From positions 39,882,249-39,946,248 of the forward strand of contig NC_090283.1 of assembly GCF_037392515.1 (NCBI RefSeq): DNA of 64,000 bases, written 5' to 3'. Below are positions 26,001 through 37,292 of the stretch, piece by piece; within the stretch, counting starts at the first letter, position 1; each line of letters starts with the position of its first letter. The DNA comes from Haliotis asinina. Its lineage: Eukaryota > Mollusca > Gastropoda > Lepetellida > Haliotidae. Made by a program: the position numbers and the translations under genes. The notes under the pieces are model-generated. The model saw only the letters and a program-made list of their open reading frames with translations. It had not been told where the DNA came from and searched no databases.

Positions 26001-29000
26001 GGTTTTTGATAATTCCAGTATAAACGCTCGTGCACGTTAGAGGGTGAATCACGTAATCTTGCCCTGGATCAGTTATTGATTGGTAATCACTGACAATCTT
26101 TCGATCAATCATGTGTCTCTGAATCCTGGCTAATCACCATCGATTGTGGACTTTATGAGATCGTTGAAAACCAGGCTTTGTTTATGAATCGATGTTTTTA
26201 TATATTCAGAAATTGTCCTTATGTATTTTGACAGCTATTTACCTGTATGCTTTAGGAAAGTATCAGACGTTCTTACATTTCGACGGTTTTAAGGAAACCA
26301 GTGTGGATGTGAATTGTGGATTTTGATAGCAATATTTCGACAATATTTTTGACCTATATATGTTATTATATTGGGGCATGTACACTGACTTTAGCTTCCT
26401 GTATATGCGCTCGCCATATATGGAATGTTGCACTTGCTATATATGGAATGTAAACAATTGTTCCGTTCGGCAGCTGTTGCGGGTGGTGTTATCAGTGTTT
26501 GCCGAGCTGGCTTCAATCACAGATTATACGTTAGAGGGAAATAACTCTATAGCTTTTGCTTGAAATAATGTTCGGCCGCCATAACTCACAAGAGTCTATT
26601 TAATGCAACGATGCATTAATCCGTTGGAAATTTTCCATTTGGCATTACAATCTATATGTCGTTTCAATATTATATGGTAGCTTTTTTTGGAGGGGTTGAT
26701 GATTCGCATTACCGAGAGAAAGTTAATGCATTTATTTAGAGGAATGTGGCGTGATATAGTGCCTTCAAAACAATCGTTTTAAAAAGACAGGCATGCGGAC
26801 TGTTTTACTGCGTTCACCCAGTGATGATGAAATGTGACCTCGGACAAACACCTCGGTGCTGATTGAATGATCGTAGCATGAAACATTCCCGAAACTATTC
26901 CTAAGTAGCGCCAGTGAGCGAGTAAAACCGAGGGTGACCTTACCATTCCCGAAGCTATTCATAAGTGGCGTCGGTGAACAAGTAAAACTAATTATGACGT
27001 AACCATTCCCGAAACTATTCAAAAGTGGCGTCAGTGAGCGAGTAAAACCGAGAGTGATCTAACCATTCCCGAAGCTATTCATAAGTGACGTCGACGAGCA
27101 TGGGAAAATAATGGAGACCTAACCATTCCCGAAGCTTTTCATAAGTGGTGTCGTTGAGCGAGTAATCTGCTGGTGACCTGACCCTACTATACTATTCATA
27201 AGTGGAGTCAATAAGTGCGTACAGATGACCACTTGTATATATGTGTATACGCCTACAGCTAGAGAGAAATGGCTTAAATTGGTTCTTTATTCTTTCAGGA
27301 TCTTTCTTGAACATTGTGCTCATGGTCGGCTATATCAAGTCTTTGAGCATCCTGTTTGTGGAATACCTTCGACTGTTTGAGGCGTCTGTCACGACAACGA
27401 CTCTGATCATGGGGGTATCCTCCGGCGTCTTCAGTTTATCATGTTAGTTCTTGGAAATGATGTTTGTTCTAAGGGGGCGATAAAGTTACCTCGTCACGCC
27501 GAAGGTCTGATTTCGATTCACCACATGGCTGCAATGGGTGAAGCCCATTTCTGGTGTCCCGCGCCGTGATGTCGTTGGAATATAGCTGAAAGCGGCGTAA
27601 CACCATACTCGTTCTCTCCTATTCTGTGTCCTTATTATAAGTATCATGAGCAGCCTACGTGTTCTTGTCAGAGTTGTGGCTTTTAGATGAGTCCGATTCT
27701 GCTCAGACATTCCGTGATCAGGATGTCTTTTTTGTTTTTCATGACCATAGTATCTTGATCGTTGCTGTTGTTTAATGTATGAGACATTTCAAATTACAAA
27801 CAGGTTGTCCATAATTTTGCTGTTTTAAAGGCTCACTTGAAGACTAAAATTTCGCGAAAAATATCATTTAGTACACAATGAAAATCATAATAATGAATTA
27901 GCGTGTTTGGCAGCTTGATTCCTGTGTATATCTAAGACTCCAGTCCTGTCCTGCTCATACGATACAAGTGACCTTAGGCGGGTGCATTTGTTCACAATTG
28001 CCTCTGTTCACCCGGCAGATAATGGGTACCCGGTGGGATAACTATTAACCTTCCAGGCAGCCTGGGTTATTAGAGGGACTATTTAATCAATTATTGCAGT
28101 ACTCTGTACTTACTGGTTTACAGCGCTATTCAGCATGCACTTTGTGCTGGAGAAACTGGGCGTACGGAAAACGGTGATGCTAGGAGGGGCCATCTCATCA
28201 GTGTCCATGCTGACAGCAGTCTTTGCTCCAAATCTCACGTTCCTCATCTGTGTTCACTGTGTTCTGACAGGTATGTGTTAACCGGTATATATAATCCGCA
28301 ACGAAAGAATGATTGCGCCACTAGGATGGGTTTACATGTTCTTTAAAAATGGAAGGTTTTATTTCCATTCTAAAAAGTATGTATATTTTGAGAAATGTCG
28401 AATTATTTCGAATCAACTTACGTCATTTAGCATTAGTTCAAATTTATTTCAAAAAGTCGAATTTTCAAGAAAATAATCGACGTAAAGGTAAAAAAAGACC
28501 ATCAAAATTTGAGACTTTGAGAAAAGTCTATAATGACGAGAAAGTAACGACAAAAATCTGGTAATCGTTATATTTAAAAAGTAAAAATGAAAAAGCGAGG
28601 AGACGATTCTTTCAATATGAAGACGAAATTTCAGACAATAGTCAAAGTAACTAGAAAAAAGCAAAACAAAAGCATAAACAGTATTTCAAATAAACAGTAT
28701 TTCAAATACTTGAGGCAACGAGATACTTGCAATTGTCGAAACGGACAACTATTGCAAAATTTCGACCTTTTTAGAGATTAGCTTAAAATACCGAGAAAGT
28801 AACGAGGGCAAATTTGCTGAACATAACATAAAATCCAACAGCATACGCTAATACAAAAGTATATGGCCCATTTCCCGGCGACACTTAATAGCTTGTGTCA
28901 GCATCACCGTTCTGCTTATCATGCAAAGATGATAAGATTATCCAGCTTGTCGACCTTTGTTCATCGCGTGTCACCGTGACCCAGAAATGCAAGGGCGCTC

Positions 29001-32000
29001 TGCATGACATCACCCATTGTTTGTATTGCGGTAGACTCTTTGAGGCCGATTATTATTGATAAATGTTTTAGAAACGACAACAACCACTGCCGGCTCTGAT
29101 ATAAACATCTCGTTGTCTGGGCGTGTTCGTTTCCTGGTGAATACCTGCCTGGTCTGACTGATTGTATCCTTATTCACCACACTAAGCGAGTGAATTTAGT
29201 GTTACGCCGCTTCCACGAACATTCCAATATTTATACATCCAGCTACATGAATTAGTCTAAAAATTCTGGACTCCAGAACTCTGGACTCTGGACTGAAACC
29301 ATTCATCAGGAAACGAGACGGTTGTTAAATGGATGTTTGGACTTGGAGGACGCAAGAAATGGGCTTCACACATTGTTTTAATTTAAATATTTGAATTTTG
29401 CTTTTATTCATTTGTTCTAGCATTTAACCTTCCTCGATATCTCCAGGGTCAACGTTCCGAAAAGTCTCCACTATACCCTGGACGCATCTACTGGTCGGCC
29501 CGATAATTTTATTACCTCCCTTTGCTGACTCCGCTTTCTCACAGTAGCCAATCAGAGTGGTCGCCGTTTTAACCGAATTTGCTAGTGTCAACAAAAGTAG
29601 CAGTTGCAACTGCGAAGGTTTGCTCGCCGTGCGACTCACAATTTGGGGAAATCATGCATGCAACTTTATAGGTCCGAAACCTTTTTAAAACCATATGCAA
29701 GAAATGTATCTAAGACTTTCAGAGAACCTACGCATAGTTTGTTTGCCAAATTTATTCGGTTAGAGAATTTAAAAAGCGAAAGTGAGTTGTGATTGGTTCG
29801 CTCAAATTCCCAGCGTAGACACCTGATTGGATAAAAAGTCAGCCAAGGGAGGTAATAAATTTATCGGGCTGAGCCGTCGATGCATCCAGGGTATAGTGGA
29901 GACTTTTCGGAACGTATACCCTAGAGATATCGAGGATGATTGTACCCATGTTGAGAATGGAACCGGGCCTTTGGCTTTAACCACTGGGCTACCCCTCCGC
30001 CCCATTATTCAGACATAATTTGTCAGTGCATCGTTAATTTATCGTAAATACATAATCGACATAGTTATAAAACAGTAGCGATATATCGGCAATAAATCGA
30101 CAGCATACATAGGCGGTACAAGTAGCACTCCCTATATGGCTACTCTCACATTGCCTACTTACATACATGAACTTATATAATGGGGCACTCATGGACTTGA
30201 TAATGTACTGCGCCTGCCATAAGTCAGCAATATAGCCAATGAGGTAGTGAAATATCAGCAGTATATGATAGCAGTATGTCAAGAGTATATTGGAAATGCA
30301 TGATCCATATACGGGTATCCATGATGGCCGTATCGGTAGTAATCACCAGTATATTGGTGTATCAGAAATATATCGGCAATGCATCAGCAATATATATTAT
30401 TGCATCGCCTGAATATTACATTGAGAGAGTGAGTTTAGGTTTATGCCGCATTCAGCAATATTTCTGCCATATGATGGCGGTAGGTAAATAATCAATTCAG
30501 TGCTCAAAAACATCATCATCTGGGGAAACGATGACATGTGTCAACCAAGCGAGCAAGTCTGACCACCCGATTCCGTTAGTCGCCTATTACACCACGCATG
30601 GGTTACTGAAGATATCTTCTAAATTGGATATTCTCGGCTATGGATATTACATTTCATGACATTGATTAGCGTTATGACATCATTGCTGGACAGATTTCTT
30701 TCATTCACCTTCACGATCATTCAATCATTCTACCCGGCTTTCACATCCCTTGAGACAATCAGTCGAACATGTCTGAAACTTCTCGATTTTACTCATTACA
30801 AAATAACACAGTACTCACTTCAATCTGAGATGTAAAACAGTGTTTAAGTATGCATGCAGTTGATAGTTGTAGTTCTTAGCATTGAATGAATATATTTGTA
30901 ATAATGACATCTTTCTTTCAGGGATAGGCAATTCAATGATCCCAGGTCCTGCGCTTGTCATTATCGGCCGTTATTTCAAGAAGCGTCGCGGTTTAGCAAC
31001 ATCCATCTCAATGTCAGGAATAAGCATTGCATCCGGTGTGTTTCCAGTAATTGTGAGACTTTTACTGGATGAATATGGCATACGAGGAACCATGCTGATA
31101 TGTACAGGGATGACGATGAACATGCTTGTAGGAGCAAGTCTATTTAGACCAATAGAGTCCTTCAAAAAGAAGAAAAATCCTATCCTTGACGTTGAAAAAC
31201 AGGGGAATCCAGACAAAACAAATCAACAGCCTCCTTTAAAGAGTGAAAACGGAAATGTCAAGTCAAATCACTACGATCAAGTGAAGGCGAGCGTGGATGA
31301 AGGGCAAAAAGATCTGCAGGAAGATCTGGAAACTGCTCTGTCTTGTTCTGCAGACTCCTGGAAGGACACCCCACTGTCAACTAGTACCGTCACGCGCCAA
31401 CGAACAGTTTCGGAATCAGAGAAAAGGCTTTTCACAAGTGATCCAGAATTGTTATCAATTTCAATTTTAGACATAGCTCACGCTGGGGAGGAGGATGTTC
31501 GGGAAAATGCGTCCTTTGTGAAGGAAAAATCCAATTGTTGCAAATGCAATTGTGCTATTTTGGACCTGTCTTTGGTACGAATGCCGATGTTTCAACTTTT
31601 TGCCATTACGGCCGTGTTTGGCATATGCAGTAATTTGATCGTGAACTATATACCTGCTTTCGCCAACGAGAACCACATCAACAAGACAGATTCTGCTCTT
31701 TTACTGCTGATAATGGGTGCCATGGACTTTTTCTGCCGGATACTTTTGGGCGTGTTTGTTGACTTGAAGTTGATAAAAGTAAACCAAACAATGGCGATCG
31801 GTTTGTTCATAGCTAGCACCATGTCCCAGTTCACAAGCTTTTTCAGAACGTATCCTCTGATGATAATGTTTGCTGTTTTTAACGGAATCTTTGGAAGCTC
31901 TTACCAAAGTCTTGTGCCAGTTCTCATAGTGGATTACATGGGCTTGGAGTACATGGGAAAGACCCTCGGGTTCTCTTCCATGTTTCATGGGATGTCCGTT

Positions 32001-32255
32001 GCCATCACTCATCCAATCCTAGGTACATATTAATGAATAACGTGTGGTATGTATCCCCGTTCATATTGAAAGAATCAAATAAAGGATCACAGGAAAATTC
32101 AAACGTTCCATTAATATTTTCCTGTTTTCATCTCCAGCGTTGGTGATCAACACTGGAAAACATTAAAGAATCGGTTGGATTTTTCTTTGATCCTTTATTT
32201 GTCTGAGTATATACGCTTGTGCATGTATGTATGTATGTATGTATGTATGTATGTA

Positions 32256-32348
<93 letters not shown>

Positions 32349-32711
32349 GTAGGTACGTAGGTAGGTAGGTACGTACGTACGTACGTACGCCGGTATGTAC
32401 ATCTTTTCTACATGCAACGTTGAGCTACCATCGGAGTATTCTAGGACTTCTCGCCATAAGACGAATCGTCCTGAATATAGGCTCTACTTCCGCTCTATCA
32501 AGTCTCATTGTGAGAATTTATACTTTCAGGCAGCATCAAGGAAGCCACTGGCTCCTACAGCTACTGCTACAACTACATCGGATGTGCCGGCTACGTAGCA
32601 TCTATCCTCCTCCTGGTCGGAGAACCACTGGTCAGGAGAAAGGTCAAGGCTAAAGAGAAAGAAACTGAGGGAGACAAAGAAGCCAACGCCCCTTTAAAGG
32701 ATAACTCATAA
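22947..32711 (+). CDS. Gene A: SLC16/MCT-like monocarboxylate transporter, five coding exons
   Basis: Joining exons 22947-23049, 27299-27442, 28124-28270, 30922-32022 and 32530-32711 gives 1677 nt and 558 aa. All introns are GT-AG and all are in phase 1. The product has the MCT layout: an N-terminal DRGWAW motif (25-30), six membrane segments, a long hydrophilic loop (about 207-350), six more segments and a basic cytosolic tail. Landmarks are Lys48 in TM1 at the place of MCT1 Lys38, YFKKRR (149-154) before TM5, and Asp400/Arg404 in TM8, matching the MCT1 Asp302/Arg306 proton and substrate pair. Inferred role: proton-linked or facilitated transport of small monocarboxylates at the plasma membrane. 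The exact substrate cannot be read from sequence. MCTs are usually 430-560 aa, so length fits. Gene B is a tandem paralog with the same exon plan. Confidence 0.9.
23050..24367. other. Gene A intron 1, 5-prime part
   Basis: Unique AT-rich intronic sequence. No repeat family was recognised and no alternative exon is supported. Confidence 0.5.
24368..25238. repeat. Minisatellite, 67-bp unit, exactly 13 copies
   Basis: The span of 871 bp equals 13 x 67 with no net indel. Each unit runs from GCCTACAAATAGTGACCCAA through GGGGACCTACAGCTGG to GAGAAGATAG. Inner copies are nearly identical. The first two copies carry most of the differences (TTACACAAGGGGATC; CATCTTAAACGAGG), with single variants in later ones (AAACAATGACCC; AGATAGACC). 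The array lies inside intron 1 of gene A. There are no unique spacers, so it is not CRISPR-like. Confidence 0.95.
25239..26880. other. Gene A intron 1, middle part
   Basis: Non-coding sequence between the two intronic minisatellites; no exon or transposon was recognised. Confidence 0.5.
26881..27230. repeat. Minisatellite, 60-bp unit, about 5.8 diverged copies
   Basis: Successive units start at 26881, 26941, 27001, 27061, 27121 and 27181, in exact 60-bp register. Shared core: CATTCCCGAAGCTATTCATA, then AGTGGCGTC, GAGCGAGTAAAA and GTGACCT. Copies differ by many substitutions, so the array is older than the 67-bp array. It ends about 70 bp before exon 2 of gene A. Confidence 0.9.
27299..27442 (+). 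CDS. Gene A coding exon 2: TM1 and start of TM2
   Basis: Encodes Gly35 to the first base of Ser83 and has 144 nt, the same length as exon 2 of gene B. It includes GYIKSLSILFVEYL, with Lys48 at the place of the functionally important TM1 lysine of MCT1, and TTTTLIMGV at the start of TM2. Acceptor TTCTTTCAG, donor T|GTTAGT. Confidence 0.9.
27472..27613 (+). mobile_element. SINE family B in intron 2 of gene A
   Basis: Starts only about 30 bp after the exon 2 donor. Recognisable parts: GTCACGCCGAAGGTCTGATT, TTCGATTCACCACATGG, GGGTGAAGCCCATTTCTGG, GCGCCGTGATGTCGTTGG and AAAGCGGCGTAACACC. The first part of the tRNA-like head is eroded. Confidence 0.8.
28124..28270 (+). CDS. Gene A coding exon 3: TM2-TM4
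   Basis: 147 nt, the same length as in gene B, encoding residues 83-132. It includes the short cytosolic RKTVMLGG turn between TM2 and TM3 and the AVFAPNLTFLICVHCVL stretch (TM3-TM4). Acceptor TTTACAG, donor G|GTATGT. Confidence 0.9.
28271..29184. other. Gene A intron 3, 5-prime part
   Basis: AT-rich intronic DNA with no exon. Lys-rich short open frames near 28.35-28.78 kb reflect A-rich composition. Confidence 0.5.
29185..29372 (-). mobile_element. SINE family B, left part of an interrupted copy
   Basis: GCGAGTGAATTTAGTGTTAC, GCCGCTTCC and GAACATTCCAATAT form the tail end, and AAATGGGCTTCACACATTGT is body sequence. The copy resumes at about 29940 after inserted DNA. The stretch between tail and body is unusual (TCTGGACTC repeats). 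Confidence 0.6.
29431..29936. mobile_element. MITE with about 115-bp terminal inverted repeats
   Basis: The ends TCCTCGATATCTCCAGGGTC and TACCCTAGAGATATCGAGGA are inverted. Matching continues through GTTCCGAAAAGTCTCCACTA, TACCCTGGA.GCATC, CCCGATAA.TT and TTATTACCTCCC to CCAATCAG. The 506-bp element has no transposase frame. It sits in intron 3 of gene A, between the two halves of a SINE. Confidence 0.8.
29940..30003 (-). mobile_element. SINE family B, right part (tRNA-like head) of the interrupted copy
   Basis: TTGTACCCATGTTGAGAATG, GAACCGGGCCTTTGGC, TTTAACCACTGGGCTACC and CTCCGCCCC match the head of an intact SINE B. The break falls just after the CACACATTGT of the left half. Confidence 0.75.
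30428..30625 (-). mobile_element. SINE family A in intron 3 of gene A
   Basis: GAGTGAGTTTAGGTTTATGC, CATATGATGGCGGTAGG, GATGACATGTGTCAACCAAG and CTGACCACCCGATTCCG, then CGCCTATTAC and CATGGGTTACTGAAG. Confidence 0.85.
30922..32022 (+). CDS. Gene A coding exon 4: TM4 end to TM11, with long central loop
   Basis: Encodes residues 132-499. YFKKRRGLATSISMSG precedes TM5, and RGTMLICTGMTMNMLVGASL is TM6. A loop of about 140 residues follows, rich in Ser, Glu and Lys, with a CCKCNC cluster (337-342) just before TM7. MGAMDFFCRILLG in TM8 holds the Asp400/Arg404 pair. TM9-TM11 run through YPLMIMFAVFNGIFGSSYQS and ITHPILG. If unspliced, the frame ends two codons past the donor at a TAA (32031-32033). 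The loop is clearly longer than that of gene B. Confidence 0.92.
32066..32205. mobile_element. Small hairpin element in intron 4 of gene A
   Basis: ATCAAATAAAGGATCACAGG pairs with the complement of GATCCTTTATTTGTC, enclosing a near-palindrome TCCAGCGTTG..CAACACTGGA. It contains an AATAAA at 32078-32083 close after exon 4. Confidence 0.5.
32225..32396. repeat. ATGT, GT and AGGT/ACGT compound microsatellite
   Basis: ATGT units, then about 45 GT units, then TAGG and TACG tetramers. It lies in the last intron of gene A. Confidence 0.95.
32530..32711 (+). CDS. Gene A coding exon 5: TM12 and C-terminal tail
   Basis: Begins with GSIKEATGSYSYCYNYIG, matching the TM11-TM12 junction of MCTs. TM12 follows (GYVASILLLVGEPLV), then a basic-acidic tail ending NAPLKDNS and a TAA stop. 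Acceptor TTTCAG. I saw no obvious AATAAA in the first 400 bp after the stop. Confidence 0.88.
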
Positions 32712-33623
32712 CTATCGCCATGTCCATTTACTTAATGTTACTTAAAGTGTAAACCTTCTACAGAGTGGACGGCGTCACGACATGCCGGTAACTCCATTGG
32801 CTTTCAGCATTGCTCAAGGGCCATTTGGTCCTCGCTGTACGTGGACCTCAAACTCGGATCTTCGACTAGATCATCCAATGGCCTAGACAGTAAACTACAT
32901 AATCGCAAGTACAAGTACAAATGTACTTAAGGTCCTACCAAATATCTCTTGAACTTTGTCGTAAAGCAAAGAATGACAAGTAGAGAGACGATACCTAGAT
33001 ACCTTGTAGAGGTCACATTGTGGTGCAAGTAATTACATCATATTCGACTGTACTGAATTCCAAACTGATCGGTTAAACTATTGCTGTATCAGTATGCCAT
33101 TCAATGGATGAATTATAGCAACAGCATTTACAAGACTGTCTTCCAATAAGAAAGAGACATTTTATGGATGTCAAGTTCTTTATTATGAAGGACACGACGT
33201 TTCGGAGTATATCCTTACTCCTACGTCAGGTTGATGAATAGCATGAAGGTTATATGAAAGACCATTTATATGTACATGTACAGTGGATGCTGTCTAAACC
33301 GGCACTCAATAGGACTGAAAAAATAATCCTGTTTAGACAATGTATCGGATTATAGAGTTGATCATACATGTACAAGCCACGAATGGGACTGAGCTTACAT
33401 GCCAGTGTAGACAACATTCCAGATAGGACAGATGCCAGTTTTGACAGCTTGAACTGTAATAACAAGAAAAATGTTCCACTACCCTGTGAAGTGAAAGGCA
33501 GTGATAGTACATTACTGAACGTCCACCTTCTGACTTCAAACGACATTGCAGCATGCATGCCAGTTTTCTGAACTACTGAGAGTCATGTGCGAAATCATGA
33601 CGTTACTTGTACCAATGTAATAT
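32712..33623. other. Gene A 3-prime flank
   Basis: Presumed 3-prime UTR and intergenic DNA containing a MITE fragment (listed). The polyadenylation site was not identified. Confidence 0.4.
33150..33245. mobile_element. Fragment of the AACTTCTTTATT hairpin MITE family
   Basis: TTTATGGATGTCAAGTTCTT, TATTATGAAGGACACGACG and TTTCGGAGTATATCC resemble one arm of the palindrome in gene B intron 1. The complementary arm is absent here. Confidence 0.5.
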
Positions 33624-33895
33624 CGGTGAGTGATTGAGTGAGTTTAGTTTTACACCACACTCAGCATTATTCCAGCTATATGGCAACGGTTTGTAAATCA
33701 TCGAGTCTGAACCTAACAATCCAGTGATCAACAGCATGAGCATCGATCTGCGCAACTGGCAACCGATGACATGTGTCAACCAAGGCAGGGAGCTTGACCA
33801 CCCGTCTCTTACGACAAAGATTAGTCGCCTTTTATGGCAAGCACGGGTTTCTGAAGGCCTTTTTCAACCCTGGATCTCACGGGTACTTTAATACC
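33624..33895 (-). mobile_element. SINE family A, near full length
   Basis: GAGTGAGTTTAGTTTTACAC, CCAGCTATATGGCAACGG, CAATCCAGTGATCAACAGCA, TGAGCATCGATCTGCGCAAC and GATGACATGTGTCAACCAAG; then AGTCGCCTTTTATGGCAAGC and GGGTTTCTGAAGGCC. Confidence 0.9.
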
Positions 33896-35454
33896 GGTAC
33901 GTATCTGGAGTTATAGGAGCTCCCGCAGAGTACCGGCAGGTCGCCATTACTTACTAGCAATGTGTATAGTCGAATTCCGAACCGTTTTACATCACACCAG
34001 ATTAGTCTTGATTCCATCAAAATATCATTCTACATCCACTCCACGTTATCCAGTGTCCCATTTCAGGCGGATGTCAGTGATTTTTCAATATTTGGATAAA
34101 GTCAGCACTTGATCTGATGTTTGATATTTTTGTGTCCTCAAACGCATTATGTAAATAACAAATGGTGTTACTGAAGCACCAAATAACTTCAGAGGTGATT
34201 TTATATTTGTATATCCTTGTCATGTGATTAAAATGTATTCATGGTTTTTGAGGTTTTATTGTTTTCTTGGACACGGTATGTGCTGCTAATTACCCTCGCA
34301 TGGACGTGTCCGATATTCAAGTGAATTGTAGAAGGAAGACATTTACTTTCAGAAAAACGATCATTTTACGCATTTTGGCCTTGATAAACTAGTTTCTTTA
34401 AAGCATTTGGCCAGTTGTTGAAGAGATCTTTCTTCATATATCATATATGTTCATTGATAAACCAGCTCCGGGAGATGCAACCTATGTATGTTTAAACTAC
34501 GAACTCAGGTTCATTTTTGCACAGCTAAGTGTAGTGGCGGCAACTAATTAAAGCGCTATTTAAGACTCTTGTCTACTTAGGCCTAGTGCTACTTAGGCTT
34601 CTGTGATGAGTGAGAGCTGTACCTATATGTGAACGATAACAGGTTAGTGATTGGCGTCCCATGATTGCTTTTGATTTACATTATTCTTTTTTTAATTCCA
34701 GAAAAAAAAATCTTAAACTCTAATAACATTGCTGTAATCGTTGTAATGAATGAATCGGGAACATGTTATTTCGTACAAACAATCTACTGATACAACGTCG
34801 GAGAACAAACACTGTTGATCGGAAGTCATCAATGACGTTATGACGTCATAACTGTGTGTCTGCGCTGCAAGTCTCTTTGACGTCACCGTTGACGTGTGTT
34901 GTCCACGAGGGCATCTACATGCTGCGGACATTTCTACAGAATGTGTGATATCGTAGTTACACGCCTCATCAAGATTTGCATTACAAATGAAACTGCTGAG
35001 AAGCATACCTATCCAATATGTTTTTATGTCTGGTGTAATGAGATCGTTCCTAGGTCCTTAAAGAGATTGGGTCAAATTCTGAAGTTGTATTTTCACCCAA
35101 CTACACTAAAGTAGTATCGGAAATAGAAAAGAAAAAGACTGTTTTAGGCCGTTATTTAGTATACCTAAAATGTACACAACTGCAAATAGGATATGTCGAA
35201 ATAAGTCACATTGGCATTTAGTGAGGTGCGTAAGAGGTTATCTGTTTTAGAGAGTTGGATGATAGTCTTGGCAATATTATCATATGCATTGTCATCTTAC
35301 GACGACTTTCTAGGACGTGCTGCAGATGAAACTTCGAGTAATGCATGCAACGGTTCTGCCCCGTAATTATTGAGGTGCACCACGACAAATAATATAGAGC
35401 GCAGATCGTTCTTGCCATTATTACCCTAGACTATAAGCACGTTTTTAGGCATGA
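33896..35454. other. Intergenic, no supportable feature
   Basis: Unique AT-rich DNA; nothing recognised on either strand. Confidence 0.4.
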
Positions 35455-35514
35455 ACAATAAAAGCAAAGCAAACGAAAGCAAAGCAAAACAAAACAAAAA
35501 TACCAAAGCAAACA

Positions 35515-35550
<36 letters not shown>

Positions 35551-35552
35551 AA
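35455..35552. repeat. A/C-rich tract with CAA microsatellite
   Basis: AAAGCAAAGC units lead into about 11 CAA repeats. The Cys-rich minus-strand translation is an artefact. Confidence 0.9.
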
Positions 35553-36067
35553 AAGCTCTTGAAGTAGTGTCCAAACTAGTTTCCTGTGGCCTAGGTGAAC
35601 TTGACATTTGTCCAGTGGGGAGTCAGGCATTCACCCACTGACGCCTCGAAGTCAGATGACGTACATTAAGTTGTGGAGTGACATGTAGATGCTACACACA
35701 TATGTCATGTATGCATGCGATTTTAAAGCCTGCGGACATGAACTGTTACACCAGTTACACGTATACATCTCATCACCGAGACGCAATTTGTTCCCAGCTT
35801 GGATGTGTCCTTGGCACATAATGTGTTTGTTTGTATCGAGCTAACAATCTGCAGATGATTGACAGAAAACAAGGAGCGTTTGGACAACAGTGAAAATGTC
35901 ACCTTCAAAATAAACATGACACGTAAACCTTCAGCATTTTGGAAATAATTACTTCCTAAACTAATTGTAAAAAGTGTTAAACAAAATGTCTTTGTACTCG
36001 GTTCCAACAACATAAGATGTGTCAGTTTAAACTGATGTCCCAGTGACAGTTGGACATTTGACATATC

Positions 36068-36312
36068 AATGAGTGAGAGAGTTTAGTTTTACGCCGCACT
36101 CAGTAATATTCCAGCCATATGGTGGCGGTCTGTAAATAATCGAGTCTGGACCAGACAATCCAGTGATCAACAGCATGAGCATAATTGGCAACCGATGACA
36201 TGTGTCAACCAAGACAGCGAGCCTGACCAACCGATCCCGTTAGTCTCCTCTTACGACAAGCATCGTCGCTTATGGCAAGCATGGGTTGCAGAAGGCCTAT
36301 TCTACCACATGA
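36068..36312 (-). mobile_element. SINE family A, near full length
   Basis: GTTTAGTTTTACGCCGCACT, ATATTCCAGCCATATGGTGG, CGGTCTGTAAATAATCGAGT and CTGGACCAGACAATCCAGTG, through to GGGTTGCAGAAGGCCTATTC. One of the least diverged family A copies here. Confidence 0.92.
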
Positions 36313-37292
36313 GCTCTGGCACGTGAGACAGAGATCATTTACTTAATTGCAGTCACGATGTGGTTTCGGGGAGCTTCATTTCCTTGCCATATATGGGGCC
36401 TCTTTTCATTGACAGATATTCCTGTGAGGTCATGCAGTGCCATGTTAAAACAATATATTTTCAGAACACTATTTCAGCAGTACAAACTGAAAGCTGGTTT
36501 TCCCTCAAAAGTTGTTCCTGTTCATGCTAACCAGATTGTGTGGTAACAAAATGAATTCATTACTCAGATAGACATGTGATTATTAACCTTTCAGCGTCAA
36601 ACCGGCAGCTTGAGTTATCCGGGATTATGATAATCGGATTGTTTGCGCTTTGGGCGACCACAACGTATGGAAAATAGCGCATAATAAATGTACATGTTAT
36701 CATCATCATTAATTTCTCTTGAGGCAACGTAATAATGTACATGGCCAGTGTGACATACTTTGCATCTCTTTGATTAATTCATGTGGTTGTTGCAAATTAC
36801 ACACCCAGATTTTCTTTAAGACTTCACAAACTAATAAGATAGAGTAAGGGAAGTAACTCGCGATCGAGCAAGGTAGAAAGACACCGACATTGTGAAAACG
36901 AAGACCTGAGGGCTTTTCAGCGTGTCAGTCCATTTTTCAACATTATCTCTTCTCACAAAGTCGATCGTCATCAGTATGACTGACCGCCATATTGTCAACA
37001 CTGATGCACCTTGGATACGGCCCCCGCTTGATTTTCCGAATGGGCAGAATGTGACGCGGCTCTATCTTATGTCGTGATGTGCTGTTGCTGGAATCGAACA
37101 GAACCGACCTGAACCCTTTCACCTTCTCCCACTTGCTGTAATGTAATATATACGTTTTTTCTTGTTGGTACACTAAGCGAAAACGCCAATGAGACATATA
37201 TATAGATGATGATATTTCGTCATGCCTATCAGAGAACAACATGTGCGTGGCTTAGCGTCACTTTAGATGGATGAACCAGCTATTGTTTAACA
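36313..37292. other. Intergenic, no supportable feature
   Basis: No exon or repeat recognised. Confidence 0.4.

Noticed and set aside
31701..32012. 103-residue minus-strand open frame inside gene A
   Set aside because: It is antisense to conserved transmembrane exon 4, whose plus-strand frame clearly encodes MCT segments.
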